Below, one piece after another: positions 7,077 to 14,689 of a stretch of 21,387 bases of DNA. A program made the position numbers and the translations under genes. Source of the stretch: CAYSNP01 sp964432485 (GTDB taxonomy: Bacteria > Bacillota > Clostridia > Christensenellales > DTU072); contig CAYSNP010000032.1 of assembly GCA_964432485.1 (NCBI GenBank), positions 1 to 21,387 of the forward strand, read 5' to 3'. The first letter of the stretch is position 1. Every line of letters starts with the position of its first letter. A model generated the notes under the pieces. It did not search any database, was not told the DNA's origin, and saw only the letters and a list, made by a program, of their open reading frames with translations.

Positions 7077-9503
7077 CTAACTTTCGATTTTAGCTTGTTC
7101 CTTTATAGCTTTTTTTATAGTTTTAGGTATCCTTGAAGTATTTACAGCACACAAATATGCACTCTTGCGCAACCCCAGTTCTGCCGCTAGCTTAATGGGC
7201 TGATAAAGTGCACTTTTTCGTATTGTGTTAGCTTGCCATTTGCTTAAAAGTGTAAGTGCATATTCTCTGTAATCTTGATTCTTTAGCAATACCAACTCTT
7301 CTAAGGTAATTTCCAACTTTGCATTAGCCTTTAGAGCGTCATAAGAGATGCTAAGAGTGTCCTCTTTGCATATATTTATTTTCTCAGTAGTCTTACCGTC
7401 TATTGAAACACAAACTTTTGCATCAAGAATATCTCGAAAAACAATTTTATAATTCCGCTTGGAAAAGATAACGCTATTATCACCTTGCGCAGGATTAATC
7501 GTAAACTTTACCTTTTTTTCGTTTATATCCTCACTAATTTCAAAAAGGGTGGTAGCATAAGCTCCGTTAAGGTAAGCCATATCTGCCCCATTATCCTCAT
7601 AAAGCTCAAAAGTGTTGTTGCCTCTGTAAGCCCAAATGGTAAGATTCTCGGGATTTTGTACATTATTGCCCTTTTGCTCCGAAAGAGGTATAATAGCACC
7701 TTCTCGAGCAAGGACAGGGATGCTGGTAATATCTCTTACAAGTTCAAGTTCACCATTGCCGTTATATACTTGCCCTGTAAAGATATCCGTCCATCTGCCT
7801 TTGGGAATAAAGGCCTTCACGCCGGCAAGCCCCGTGCGTCTGCAAGTTTTCTTAACAATTGGAGCAACTAGTAAGTCTTTGCCGAACATATACTGATTCC
7901 TAAACTTATGGGATAGTGCAAAATCTTCATTAGGATAGTCATAGTACATTGGTCTGATAAGCGCATCGCCTTTGGAATGAGTCAAGTAATTCATAGTATA
8001 AATATAAGGGATAAGTTTATGCCTAAGCCGTAGAAAATCACTAGATATTACATTTGCGGCATATCCCTGTTTCCAAGGCTCTTTACCCATTAAATCGTTA
8101 GCGGTTGAATGCAAGCGTAAGATAGGCGAAAACACGCCAAACTGCACCCATCTAAGATATAATTCGTCATCTCTTTCGCCAGAATGATGTCCGCCAATAT
8201 CATGCGACCACCAAGTGTAGCCAACATTGGTAGCTGTGCTGGTAAAATAAGGAATAAACTTTAGCACTTTCCAATTGCAAGCTGTATCGCCGCTAAACCC
8301 AAGCGGATAGCGATGCGAGCCTATGCCTGCATATCTGGAAAGGATAAGCGGACGCTTTTGCTCTCTGCCATTGTCTAAGAAGTGATAATGATTCAATGCC
8401 CAAAGCGGGTCTAACCCCTTTACCTTACTTTGCCTGCCTTGCTGCCAATCTATCCACCAAAAGTTCACCCCTTCTTCTTCATGCCTGCGATGCATAACAG
8501 AAAAATAATTGTTTATAAATTGATTGTCGGTAATATCAAACTCTATAGGCTCTTTGCTTTTAGGGTCAATACCCATAGCTGCTGCCATTTTTTCGTAATC
8601 GTCTTCAAAACTCCTTAGCCCATCTTTAGGATGCAAGTTTAATGTAACTTTTAGGTTGTATTTATGTAATTTTATCAAAAAGTCCTTATGATTGGGAAAA
8701 AGGTCAGTATTCCAAGAATAACCTGTCCAGCCTGCACCCAGTATAGAAAAACGCCTTTTTTCACTAATATACCCAAACTTCTTTTTAACCTTTACCCAAT
8801 GCCAGTCCATATCAATAACTGCTACGGAAAGCGGAATATCCTTTTTTGCAAACTCATCCATAAGCGCAAGATATTCCTTATCCGTGTAAGCGTGGTATCT
8901 GCTCCACCAATTGCCAAGCGCAAAACGAGGGATAAGCGGAACTTGTCCGGACAGCTTAAAAAAGTCTTTTACAGCTTGCGCATAATCGTTGCCATAGGCA
9001 AAAATATAGTAATCTTTTTCTTTTATTTTACGAGGCTTAAACTCGCCTTCGCTATTGATAATAAGACCGTTTGAGTCGTCATATACAGCTACTCCCTGTT
9101 TGGATACCAGCCCTTTGCCCAGCAGCTTTGTCCAATCGGAAAAACACATATCCAAGGTACGATAAGTACCTTTTAGATTGCCTTTATTAGTACAAGCAAC
9201 TTTTTTATCCCCAAGATATACATACTCTGCCTTTAAGGATTGCTTATTAAACTCAAAGGTAACTTTATCGGTCTTGAGTAAAACAATACTACCTTTTTCC
9301 GCTTTTTCGAATGTCACCTTTGGCAAAGCTCTATTGATTATAGCCTGCGTAGCATTGTCTTCGAATGTATCTTGCGGGCTAACTTCTACCCTTAACAATC
9401 TATCAGTAAGCACGGTAAGCCTATAGCCTTGGCCTTCCACAATATTTGCTGTCTCTGCCCTGCCATTTGTGCTTAGTATTAAGTGTTTATCCAGGTTAAC
9501 CAT
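7077..9503 (-). CDS. Glycoside hydrolase family 31 (alpha-glucosidase/alpha-xylosidase type)
   Basis: This retaining alpha-glycosidase has 808 residues. The order is an N-terminal beta-sandwich (about 20-180), a (beta/alpha)8 barrel (190-540) beginning PRFALGNWWSRYHAYTDKEY, a DUF5110-like beta domain (about 600-690), and roughly 100 further residues rich in helix and lysine with no recognised domain. The nucleophile should be Asp352 in WWIDWQQG and the acid/base Asp406 in GFSGDTACNW. GHHSGERDDELYLRWVQ follows at about 438-454. There is no signal peptide, so it acts in the cytosol on imported sugars. The start follows AGGAGAAG. Substrate (alpha-glucoside, alpha-xyloside or another) cannot be fixed from motifs. 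It sits between a channel gene and a cyclase gene, 9 bases after the channel stop. Confidence 0.93.
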   Translation of the reverse strand: MVNLDKHLILSTNGRAETANIVEGQGYRLTVLTDRLLRVEVSPQDTFEDNATQAIINRALPKVTFEKAEKGSIVLLKTDKVTFEFNKQSLKAEYVYLGDKKVACTNKGNLKGTYRTLDMCFSDWTKLLGKGLVSKQGVAVYDDSNGLIINSEGEFKPRKIKEKDYYIFAYGNDYAQAVKDFFKLSGQVPLIPRFALGNWWSRYHAYTDKEYLALMDEFAKKDIPLSVAVIDMDWHWVKVKKKFGYISEKRRFSILGAGWTGYSWNTDLFPNHKDFLIKLHKYNLKVTLNLHPKDGLRSFEDDYEKMAAAMGIDPKSKEPIEFDITDNQFINNYFSVMHRRHEEEGVNFWWIDWQQGRQSKVKGLDPLWALNHYHFLDNGREQKRPLILSRYAGIGSHRYPLGFSGDTACNWKVLKFIPYFTSTATNVGYTWWSHDIGGHHSGERDDELYLRWVQFGVFSPILRLHSTANDLMGKEPWKQGYAANVISSDFLRLRHKLIPYIYTMNYLTHSKGDALIRPMYYDYPNEDFALSHKFRNQYMFGKDLLVAPIVKKTCRRTGLAGVKAFIPKGRWTDIFTGQVYNGNGELELVRDITSIPVLAREGAIIPLSEQKGNNVQNPENLTIWAYRGNNTFELYEDNGADMAYLNGAYATTLFEISEDINEKKVKFTINPAQGDNSVIFSKRNYKIVFRDILDAKVCVSIDGKTTEKINICKEDTLSISYDALKANAKLEITLEELVLLKNQDYREYALTLLSKWQANTIRKSALYQPIKLAAELGLRKSAYLCAVNTSRIPKTIKKAIKEQAKIES

Positions 9504-9512
9504 TCTCTTCTC

Positions 9513-11336
9513 CTAATATTGAATATAAATAATTTTATCACTTAGCGCAAGGTTTATCGGCTCTTGTAAAGGAAAAGCGGGCAAATATGCTATTGCACCG
9601 TCCTGAACAATCCCAATAGGAATTAATTTGCAGTCGGAACTGTAATAAAATGAGCTGACAAACTCTACTCTGGATGCAAATGAAAGCTCATCTTTATTAA
9701 GCAAGTCGTATACAAAGTCTATCCTTATTTCAAAATCCTCTTTGTCGTCAGGCTTTAAAGAAAGCAAGTTTTCGTAAAATAAATAGTTTTCCTTATTGAT
9801 AGCCAACTGAGCTATCAATAGCCCTATTAACTTATTGCTTACTATGGTGTTTTCTACATTAAAATCGCCAATAATATTGTGATTGGTGGGGTCAAGTAGC
9901 TCTACAATTACATGCAGATTAGGCTTGGCGACCAAGATTTTTTGCAATTTGATAACAGCATGATATACATTAGAATCATAGCTTTGGATACCTGCGCTTT
10001 CGTCACTTAATATCATTATAACGCATTTTTTATTTGTTTTGCCTATAAAAGTCAAGAAATCCTCATTGATGCTTTCAAAATCTAAGATTTTTATATTAGG
10101 GTAAATATTGTCTTTATAAGTTGCCAAAGTTTCCATTATATATCGCTTCTTACTATTGTCACCTATCAAAATTACATTGAAATCTTTAAGATTGTCAACT
10201 TTTTTCAAATGAATATCCTTTTTAGGAATTGTAAAGCTGCTCAAGCTGCTTGCGCTATCTTTATTTTCTGCCAACACATATAAAACATCGTTACCCAGCA
10301 TAACAGGGATAGCTTTATCCAAAGAGTTCAATGCTTCTTTTATAGACATCTTTGCAATAGGGTAGATTTCTGCCCCTTCAAAAGAAAGCAACTCATTGAA
10401 TACCTTTTCCAGTCCAGGATTTAAGATAAATTGGCAAATAAACAGCCCAAGCCTGCGGTTAAAAGCTATAGGAATAATATGATTGTCTGCTAAAGATTTA
10501 ACAGTTTTGCTCATATTCTTAATTACTTCTGCTGTCTCTGCCTCGGAAACCTCTACAATAATTGCGCAATCAGGGGATACATTCATACCTCCTACACTAA
10601 TTAAAGTCTTTAATGTAAACAAATCGGTGTTGCTTATTTCATCTCCAATGCTGTCTGCAATATCATCTCTTGACATTATAATAATGCTCTTAGCATTTTC
10701 AATTGAAATATCAAGCAATCCGCCTTTTAAGATAGGATTGCCGCTTTTAATAATCACATTGACTTTGGCTAAGTTTTGCGCTTTACTTTTACGCATTACA
10801 TTGGTAATTTGGGATTTGATATACTCTTTTTCTTTTGAGGAGTATATTAGAACGGTGCTATTTTCCTCTGCATAAACCAAATCTTCAACTATTTGAGGCA
10901 CTTTACTGTTCCAATTAAAGATTATTATATGGTCTTGCAAAAATAAATTGCCTTCAGCATTACTCTTTTTCTCAAAATAGCCTTTTAGGGCATTGGTAGT
11001 CATTGCTATTACCACACCTGAGAAAAGCACCATGCTTAAAACTACAACCACACTTGCCAAAAACATAGTCTTAGGGTTGTCCACATTAAGTACCGAGTTG
11101 GGAGTAATCAACCACTTAATACTGCCTCGGGCAAAGGCATCTACCACACCATTAAAGGTGTCGTCTATGGCATCGGCAATAAAAGCAGAGGCTAGCAAAA
11201 CTATCAAATTGATAAAGAGCACGCCGGCAATAGTAAAGACCAACGGATGCTTATGCACCCCGATTGTGTACGAAGATTTTATCTTCCTTAATAAGGCTCT
11301 CAGCCTATCTGTTACAGATTTTTTTGTTGTTTTCAT
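9513..11336 (-). CDS. CASTOR/POLLUX-like ion channel with RCK domains
   Basis: This 607-residue protein has a basic N-terminus and two membrane segments (about residues 31-54 and 91-113) around a short pore-like loop (WLITPNSVLNVDNP). A long cytosolic part holds two Rossmann-like RCK modules, starting near HIIIFNWNSKVPQIVEDL (136-153) and near DFNVILIGDNSKKRYIMETL (about 383). The layout and the segment after the second helix resemble the CASTOR/POLLUX family, best known from plant nuclear-envelope channels and with bacterial homologues. The K+ signature TVGYG is absent. Ion and ligand are unknown. The ATG has no ribosome binding site and sits about two bases after the predicted transcript start. 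It is first in a four-gene operon with GH31, diguanylate cyclase and cyclophilin. Confidence 0.8.
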   Translation of the reverse strand: MKTTKKSVTDRLRALLRKIKSSYTIGVHKHPLVFTIAGVLFINLIVLLASAFIADAIDDTFNGVVDAFARGSIKWLITPNSVLNVDNPKTMFLASVVVVLSMVLFSGVVIAMTTNALKGYFEKKSNAEGNLFLQDHIIIFNWNSKVPQIVEDLVYAEENSTVLIYSSKEKEYIKSQITNVMRKSKAQNLAKVNVIIKSGNPILKGGLLDISIENAKSIIIMSRDDIADSIGDEISNTDLFTLKTLISVGGMNVSPDCAIIVEVSEAETAEVIKNMSKTVKSLADNHIIPIAFNRRLGLFICQFILNPGLEKVFNELLSFEGAEIYPIAKMSIKEALNSLDKAIPVMLGNDVLYVLAENKDSASSLSSFTIPKKDIHLKKVDNLKDFNVILIGDNSKKRYIMETLATYKDNIYPNIKILDFESINEDFLTFIGKTNKKCVIMILSDESAGIQSYDSNVYHAVIKLQKILVAKPNLHVIVELLDPTNHNIIGDFNVENTIVSNKLIGLLIAQLAINKENYLFYENLLSLKPDDKEDFEIRIDFVYDLLNKDELSFASRVEFVSSFYYSSDCKLIPIGIVQDGAIAYLPAFPLQEPINLALSDKIIYIQY

Positions 11337-11344
11337 TATTTAAC

Positions 11345-11373
11345 ATTATATTGATTAATTAATAATAAGTCAA
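11345..11373 (-). promoter_or_regulatory. Near-consensus promoter giving a leaderless mRNA
   Basis: On the - strand, TTGACT (11368-11373) lies 17 bases from a perfect TATAAT (11345-11350). Only eight bases (GTTAAATA) separate the -10 box from the channel ATG at 11336. A normal start point about seven bases past the -10 box falls at about 11338, so the mRNA would begin at, or one to three bases before, the start codon. Confidence 0.75.
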
Positions 11374-11458
11374 TATATTTGCTTCTTTAAGGGAAAATAA
11401 GGATATTTTTTGCTTTCTCAAGCACACAAACCCTCTTATGTGACATTGTTACGGATTT

Positions 11459-11488
11459 TTGCAAAACAAATCGATATACTATTAATAT
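11459..11488 (+). promoter_or_regulatory. Promoter of the thioredoxin gene
   Basis: TTGCAA (11459-11464) is followed after 18 bases by TAATAT (11483-11488). A very strong ribosome site, AAAGGAGGT (11491-11499), and the ATG at 11508 follow, so the leader is about 13 bases. Confidence 0.55.
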
Positions 11489-11507
11489 AAAAAGGAGGTA
11501 GAAGCAA

Positions 11508-11819
11508 ATGGCAATCAATTTAACAAAGAACAATTTCAATGAAGTGGTAAAGGATAGCGACCAACCTGTGCTAATTGACTTTTATGCCGATTGGTGCGGA
11601 CCTTGTCGTATGGCAAGCAAATTCGTAGAAGAAATCTCCCAAGAATATAAAGATAAAGTAAAAGTCTGCAAAGTTAATGTAGACGAAGAGGAAGAGCTTG
11701 CAAGAGAGTTTAAAGTATCCAGCATTCCGACATTTGTAATGATAAAAGACAATGCGGTTAAAGCAAGACGAACAGGTTTTGCAGGAAAAGGCAGCTTAAT
11801 TGATATGCTGGAAGCATAG
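11508..11819 (+). CDS. trxA: Thioredoxin
   Basis: This small cytosolic dithiol-disulfide oxidoreductase donates electrons to reductases and repair enzymes. The 103-residue protein is a single thioredoxin fold. The active site is DWCGPCRM (Cys30 and Cys33), DFYADWC has the usual aromatic and acidic residues, and the cis-proline is in SIPTF (Pro74). The start is fixed by the perfect AAAGGAGGT site eight bases upstream. It is monocistronic, divergent from the channel operon, and closed by a strong terminator. No thioredoxin reductase lies next to it, so its electron donor is not shown here. Confidence 0.95.
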   Translation: MAINLTKNNFNEVVKDSDQPVLIDFYADWCGPCRMASKFVEEISQEYKDKVKVCKVNVDEEEELAREFKVSSIPTFVMIKDNAVKARRTGFAGKGSLIDMLEA

Positions 11820-11838
11820 CCAATTAATATACATATTT

Positions 11839-11870
11839 TGCAAAAAGGCGGCAACAGCCGCCTTTTTGCA
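11839..11870. terminator. Strong bidirectional intrinsic terminator
   Basis: A 14-bp perfect stem with an AACA loop: GCAAAAAGGCGGC (11840-11852) pairs with GCCGCCTTTTTGC (11857-11869), plus one outer T-A pair. The arm ends are A/T-rich on both strands, so it can end thioredoxin mRNA from the left and the beta-propeller mRNA (stop at 11915) from the right. Confidence 0.9.
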
Positions 11871-11914
11871 TATGGCAAATCAAACAAAGAAAGTCCTTAA
11901 TCTGCTTGTTCATT

Positions 11915-13927
11915 TTAAATAACAATTCTATCAACTTCAGTAAGGGTATCCAGCTCATAAGACACAATATATTTGTCACTTATGGTATAAATATAATCCC
12001 CTATCCTTACTCCTCTTGTGATATGTTTTAGATATTTGTAATACCAATTCCCGCTTTCTAGCTCATCTGCTAAAGTCAAATTGGTAAGCGTGCCGGCATA
12101 AGTTAGCTTATCTTCATCATTTTCTGCATCTAAATTGAAGCGCAATACTGCAAAACCTTGTCTGCCTCTATACTGCCCATAGTCAGTATGCAACCAATCC
12201 TCGTAAGCAAAAGCAAATAAACCTCTTTGCTCATCATATAGCAGCACCTTAGGGTCATAAAACAGCTGAGTATATCCCCCCTCGCCTAAAGTTATAGTGT
12301 TGATATTTACTGCCTCGCCTGAATTATTATCATATAATGATATTTTTAGTCCCAGCCAAGTTACGCTTTCGCCCCATTGGGTATATGTGACCACGCTGTC
12401 TCTGCCTACCCCTATTGTAAAATTGCTATCGCCGATATAATGGATATAGTAACTTACTCCATCCTCTTTTAGTCCTTTGCTGATTTTAGGATTGGCAGGG
12501 TCTGCTAAATCCAAATTAAAGTATGGGTCTACCATTTCAAAAGTCACTAGTGAGCCTTTATCCTTATTAAATCGCACAGAGTAAATAGACTCGCCCGGAG
12601 CAATATTGTCTATTTTTCCCGCTACGCTTAAATCAGGCTGCAAAACATATATCATGCTAAAGATATTACTGCCCCATACAGTTGTGGCAATCCTTAAATG
12701 GTCATTGTACTCATCTAAAGAATATCTATCTTTAACTGTGCCATATACCCTTGCTGTAGCCTTTTCCTGAAGGTCATTTAGCGCGATTTTTACAATTCTT
12801 GTAGTAGGTATCCTAACTCTATCATTCTTAACCCAGCCAAAAATGTTAGTGCTTACTGTGCTATAATAATCATAAGAAGCTACATAAATATTGGCAGATG
12901 ATACATAAATAATACCGCCTAAACCCAGAAAAGCGCTTTGCTTGCTCTCCTTGGGATCTGTTAGGTCAATATTGCCTATTATTAAGTATGAATAATTGAT
13001 AACATCATCATAATAATATATATCTTTAGCCGGTATTTTTCCTTTTTCGCCATTGTTTACCTCAGAATCTGCCATTTGAGGAATATATTTATCTTCCTGC
13101 CCATAAGCAAAACCGTAATTAACCATATAAAAGAGCTTGCCTTCGTCTAGCATAATACGAGAGGTGTTGTATAAACCATCAATCGTCAATTGCCTTAGCA
13201 GTACGGGAGAGCTTTTATCTGCAATATTATATATCTCAATATCAGTCCTTGTATAAGGCATATAATAAAACCAATTAGACATTGTAGGACCGCCGTAATC
13301 GATATAGGGTTCGTGGACATACTCGCATATTCCGCCTATCATTACCAGCTTATCTTGATAGATATACATTTCAAGAGGTATATAGTTGTCTACTGATATT
13401 TGTGACAGGACTTCCATCTGTCCTTGATTAGCACTTACAATAGTACAGCCGGAAGTGCTTAGCTTATAGATATATTGCCCGTCATTTTTTACAATGTCAC
13501 CTTCGTCCATCCCTTCTGTTTGGATATTAGTTTGTGAGTAATCATTAAAGCTTCCTGCAGTATCCATATCGTCCGAACCATCCAATTCTGGGGACATTTT
13601 ATTTGCACGAAGTCCAACACTTGAAAAGAAATCGCCAAAATTAAACCTATTTTCAAGTTTATTAAAGCCTTCTATCACCTCAAATATATCTTCGTAACTT
13701 GCACCTCTCAGTTGAGTATCCGGCAAGGATTTCGGCAAGTACACACTTGTTGCCGCTACCACCCCTACAATTAGCACCGTAATGCAAATAGCAATTATTG
13801 CAAATTTTTTCTTCATAACTAAGCCTCCTTTTTGCGGTTTTTCGTTTATAAATACTTTATGGCGTATATTTTCCTTGTTTCCGGTTTTGGTTGCAATTAT
13901 ATTTTTTAGGAAATCTTTTTCTTTCAT
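11915..13927 (-). CDS. Membrane-anchored beta-propeller protein (putative sigma-factor partner)
   Basis: This 670-residue protein has about 37 cytosolic residues, one membrane segment (about 41-63) and a large extracellular domain. The domain carries the hallmark of the secreted beta-propeller family distantly related to WD40 (PF09826/COG4880): SQTNIQTEGMDEGDIVK followed by NDGQYIY (131-154). Beta-rich, tyrosine-rich repeats run to the C-terminus. The ATG at 13927 follows AGGAGG and lies one base after the sigma factor stop. A second in-frame ATG at 13816 (residue 38) also follows a perfect AAAGGAGG, so a 633-residue form is possible. A short cytosolic tail, one membrane helix and direct coupling to a sigma gene fit a membrane anti-sigma or sensor role. 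The tail shows no known anti-sigma domain, so that role is inference. Confidence 0.85.
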   Translation of the reverse strand: MKEKDFLKNIIATKTGNKENIRHKVFINEKPQKGGLVMKKKFAIIAICITVLIVGVVAATSVYLPKSLPDTQLRGASYEDIFEVIEGFNKLENRFNFGDFFSSVGLRANKMSPELDGSDDMDTAGSFNDYSQTNIQTEGMDEGDIVKNDGQYIYKLSTSGCTIVSANQGQMEVLSQISVDNYIPLEMYIYQDKLVMIGGICEYVHEPYIDYGGPTMSNWFYYMPYTRTDIEIYNIADKSSPVLLRQLTIDGLYNTSRIMLDEGKLFYMVNYGFAYGQEDKYIPQMADSEVNNGEKGKIPAKDIYYYDDVINYSYLIIGNIDLTDPKESKQSAFLGLGGIIYVSSANIYVASYDYYSTVSTNIFGWVKNDRVRIPTTRIVKIALNDLQEKATARVYGTVKDRYSLDEYNDHLRIATTVWGSNIFSMIYVLQPDLSVAGKIDNIAPGESIYSVRFNKDKGSLVTFEMVDPYFNLDLADPANPKISKGLKEDGVSYYIHYIGDSNFTIGVGRDSVVTYTQWGESVTWLGLKISLYDNNSGEAVNINTITLGEGGYTQLFYDPKVLLYDEQRGLFAFAYEDWLHTDYGQYRGRQGFAVLRFNLDAENDEDKLTYAGTLTNLTLADELESGNWYYKYLKHITRGVRIGDYIYTISDKYIVSYELDTLTEVDRIVI
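13814..13832 (-). promoter_or_regulatory. Internal ribosome binding site and second start of the beta-propeller gene
   Basis: On the - strand, AAAGGAGG and a seven-base spacer precede an ATG at 13816 within the beta-propeller frame, immediately before the membrane segment (MKKKFAII). It matches the upstream site at 13927 in quality. Translation from here would remove the whole cytosolic tail. Confidence 0.6.
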
Positions 13928-13928
13928 T

Positions 13929-14468
13929 CTAGTCCTCCTTGCCGTATTTGCTTCTTATTTCAGCAAGAGTTCGATATAATCTGTGCTTAACATTGGACTC
14001 TCCCAGTTTAAGCTGACTTGCTATTTCTTTTATACTTAAATCATCGTAGTAGTATAAGGCAAATATTTTTTGTGTCAGCTTGTGTTTGCTTGTAATAATC
14101 TTCCAAATCTCCTCTACTGTTTGATTGTTAATATATTTTTGTTCAACCCAAACCTCTCCCGGCTGTTCTACTTCTGTCCATTTGCTACTGCCATTTCTTT
14201 TGGTGTAAAGAGGAAGGCTCTTAATTCTAGAAAGCAGCCGATAATGCTTATGCAATTTAGTTTTAGCAATATGCATTATCAATGCTTCTGCATTCTTAAT
14301 ATACTCAACGCCTTTTTTGCAAATCAGTGTATAAAATTCTAGGAAGGTCTCTTGCAGGATATCCTCTACATCTGCAAGGTTTTGGCATTTGGCAATTATG
14401 TATTTTTTAACTTTTACAAATACAGCATCGTATATTTGGTTGAAATAGGCGTTTCGTGGGTCGACCAT
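13929..14468 (-). CDS. RNA polymerase sigma factor, ECF-like sigma-70 family
   Basis: This 179-residue protein has the two-domain layout of ECF sigma factors. Region 2 includes LADVEDILQETFLEFY (about residues 37-52), which binds core polymerase and the -10 box. A region 4 helix-turn-helix lies at the C-terminus: DLSIKEIASQLKLGESNVKHRL. The linker carries a Lys/Trp-rich stretch instead of region 3. I use the ATG at 14468, eight bases after AGGAGG; a TTG one codon upstream is a weaker choice. The next gene begins one base after the stop, so sigma and the beta-propeller protein are translated together. Its regulon is unknown; autoregulation is common in this group. A short palindrome lies in its leader. 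Confidence 0.88.
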   Translation of the reverse strand: MVDPRNAYFNQIYDAVFVKVKKYIIAKCQNLADVEDILQETFLEFYTLICKKGVEYIKNAEALIMHIAKTKLHKHYRLLSRIKSLPLYTKRNGSSKWTEVEQPGEVWVEQKYINNQTVEEIWKIITSKHKLTQKIFALYYYDDLSIKEIASQLKLGESNVKHRLYRTLAEIRSKYGKED

Positions 14469-14486
14469 CAAGAAACCCTCCTCTTT

Positions 14487-14501
14487 ACACTATATAAGTG
14501 T
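14487..14501. promoter_or_regulatory. 15-bp palindrome in the sigma factor leader
   Basis: ACACT-ATATA-AGTGT is a perfect inverted repeat lying 18 bases before the sigma ATG, next to its ribosome site. It could be an operator half-site pair or a weak mRNA hairpin. Confidence 0.35.
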
Positions 14502-14548
14502 CAAGTCCGCTTGTTTTTGTTCCAAGAAAAATAAAATTTTTCAAATAT

Positions 14549-14557
14549 ATTGTAACA
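14549..14557 (-). promoter_or_regulatory. Candidate extended -10 promoter for the sigma factor gene
   Basis: On the - strand, TGTTACAAT matches an extended -10 element (TGnTAnAAT). It lies directly after the beta-mannosidase terminator and gives a leader of about 70 bases. No good -35 box is visible. An ECF-type promoter further downstream cannot be excluded. Confidence 0.35.
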
Positions 14558-14609
14558 TAAAAAAAGAAAAACGCTTCGAAAACATTGCAAAATGTTAACA
14601 GAAAAGCGT
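14558..14609 (-). terminator. Intrinsic terminator of the beta-mannosidase gene
   Basis: On the - strand an outer ACGCTT/AAGCGT stem encloses an inner AACATT/AATGTT stem with a four-base loop, and is followed by TTTTCTTTTTTT. It lies about 80 bases past the beta-mannosidase stop and before the sigma gene, separating the two units. Confidence 0.7.
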
Positions 14610-14689
14610 CACACCTAAAGCAACAGGCGACTAAAAGATAAGGGATTGTAGGTAGCAGCATTTATTCTGGCAAGGAATCAATGCCTTCT

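Noticed and set aside
8688..9074. 128-codon + strand open frame inside the GH31 gene
   Set aside because: It is antisense to a well-conserved catalytic region and has no ribosome site; it is a shadow frame.
14469..14471. TTG start for the sigma factor at 14471
   Set aside because: The ATG one codon later has better codon identity and an eight-base spacing from AGGAGG.
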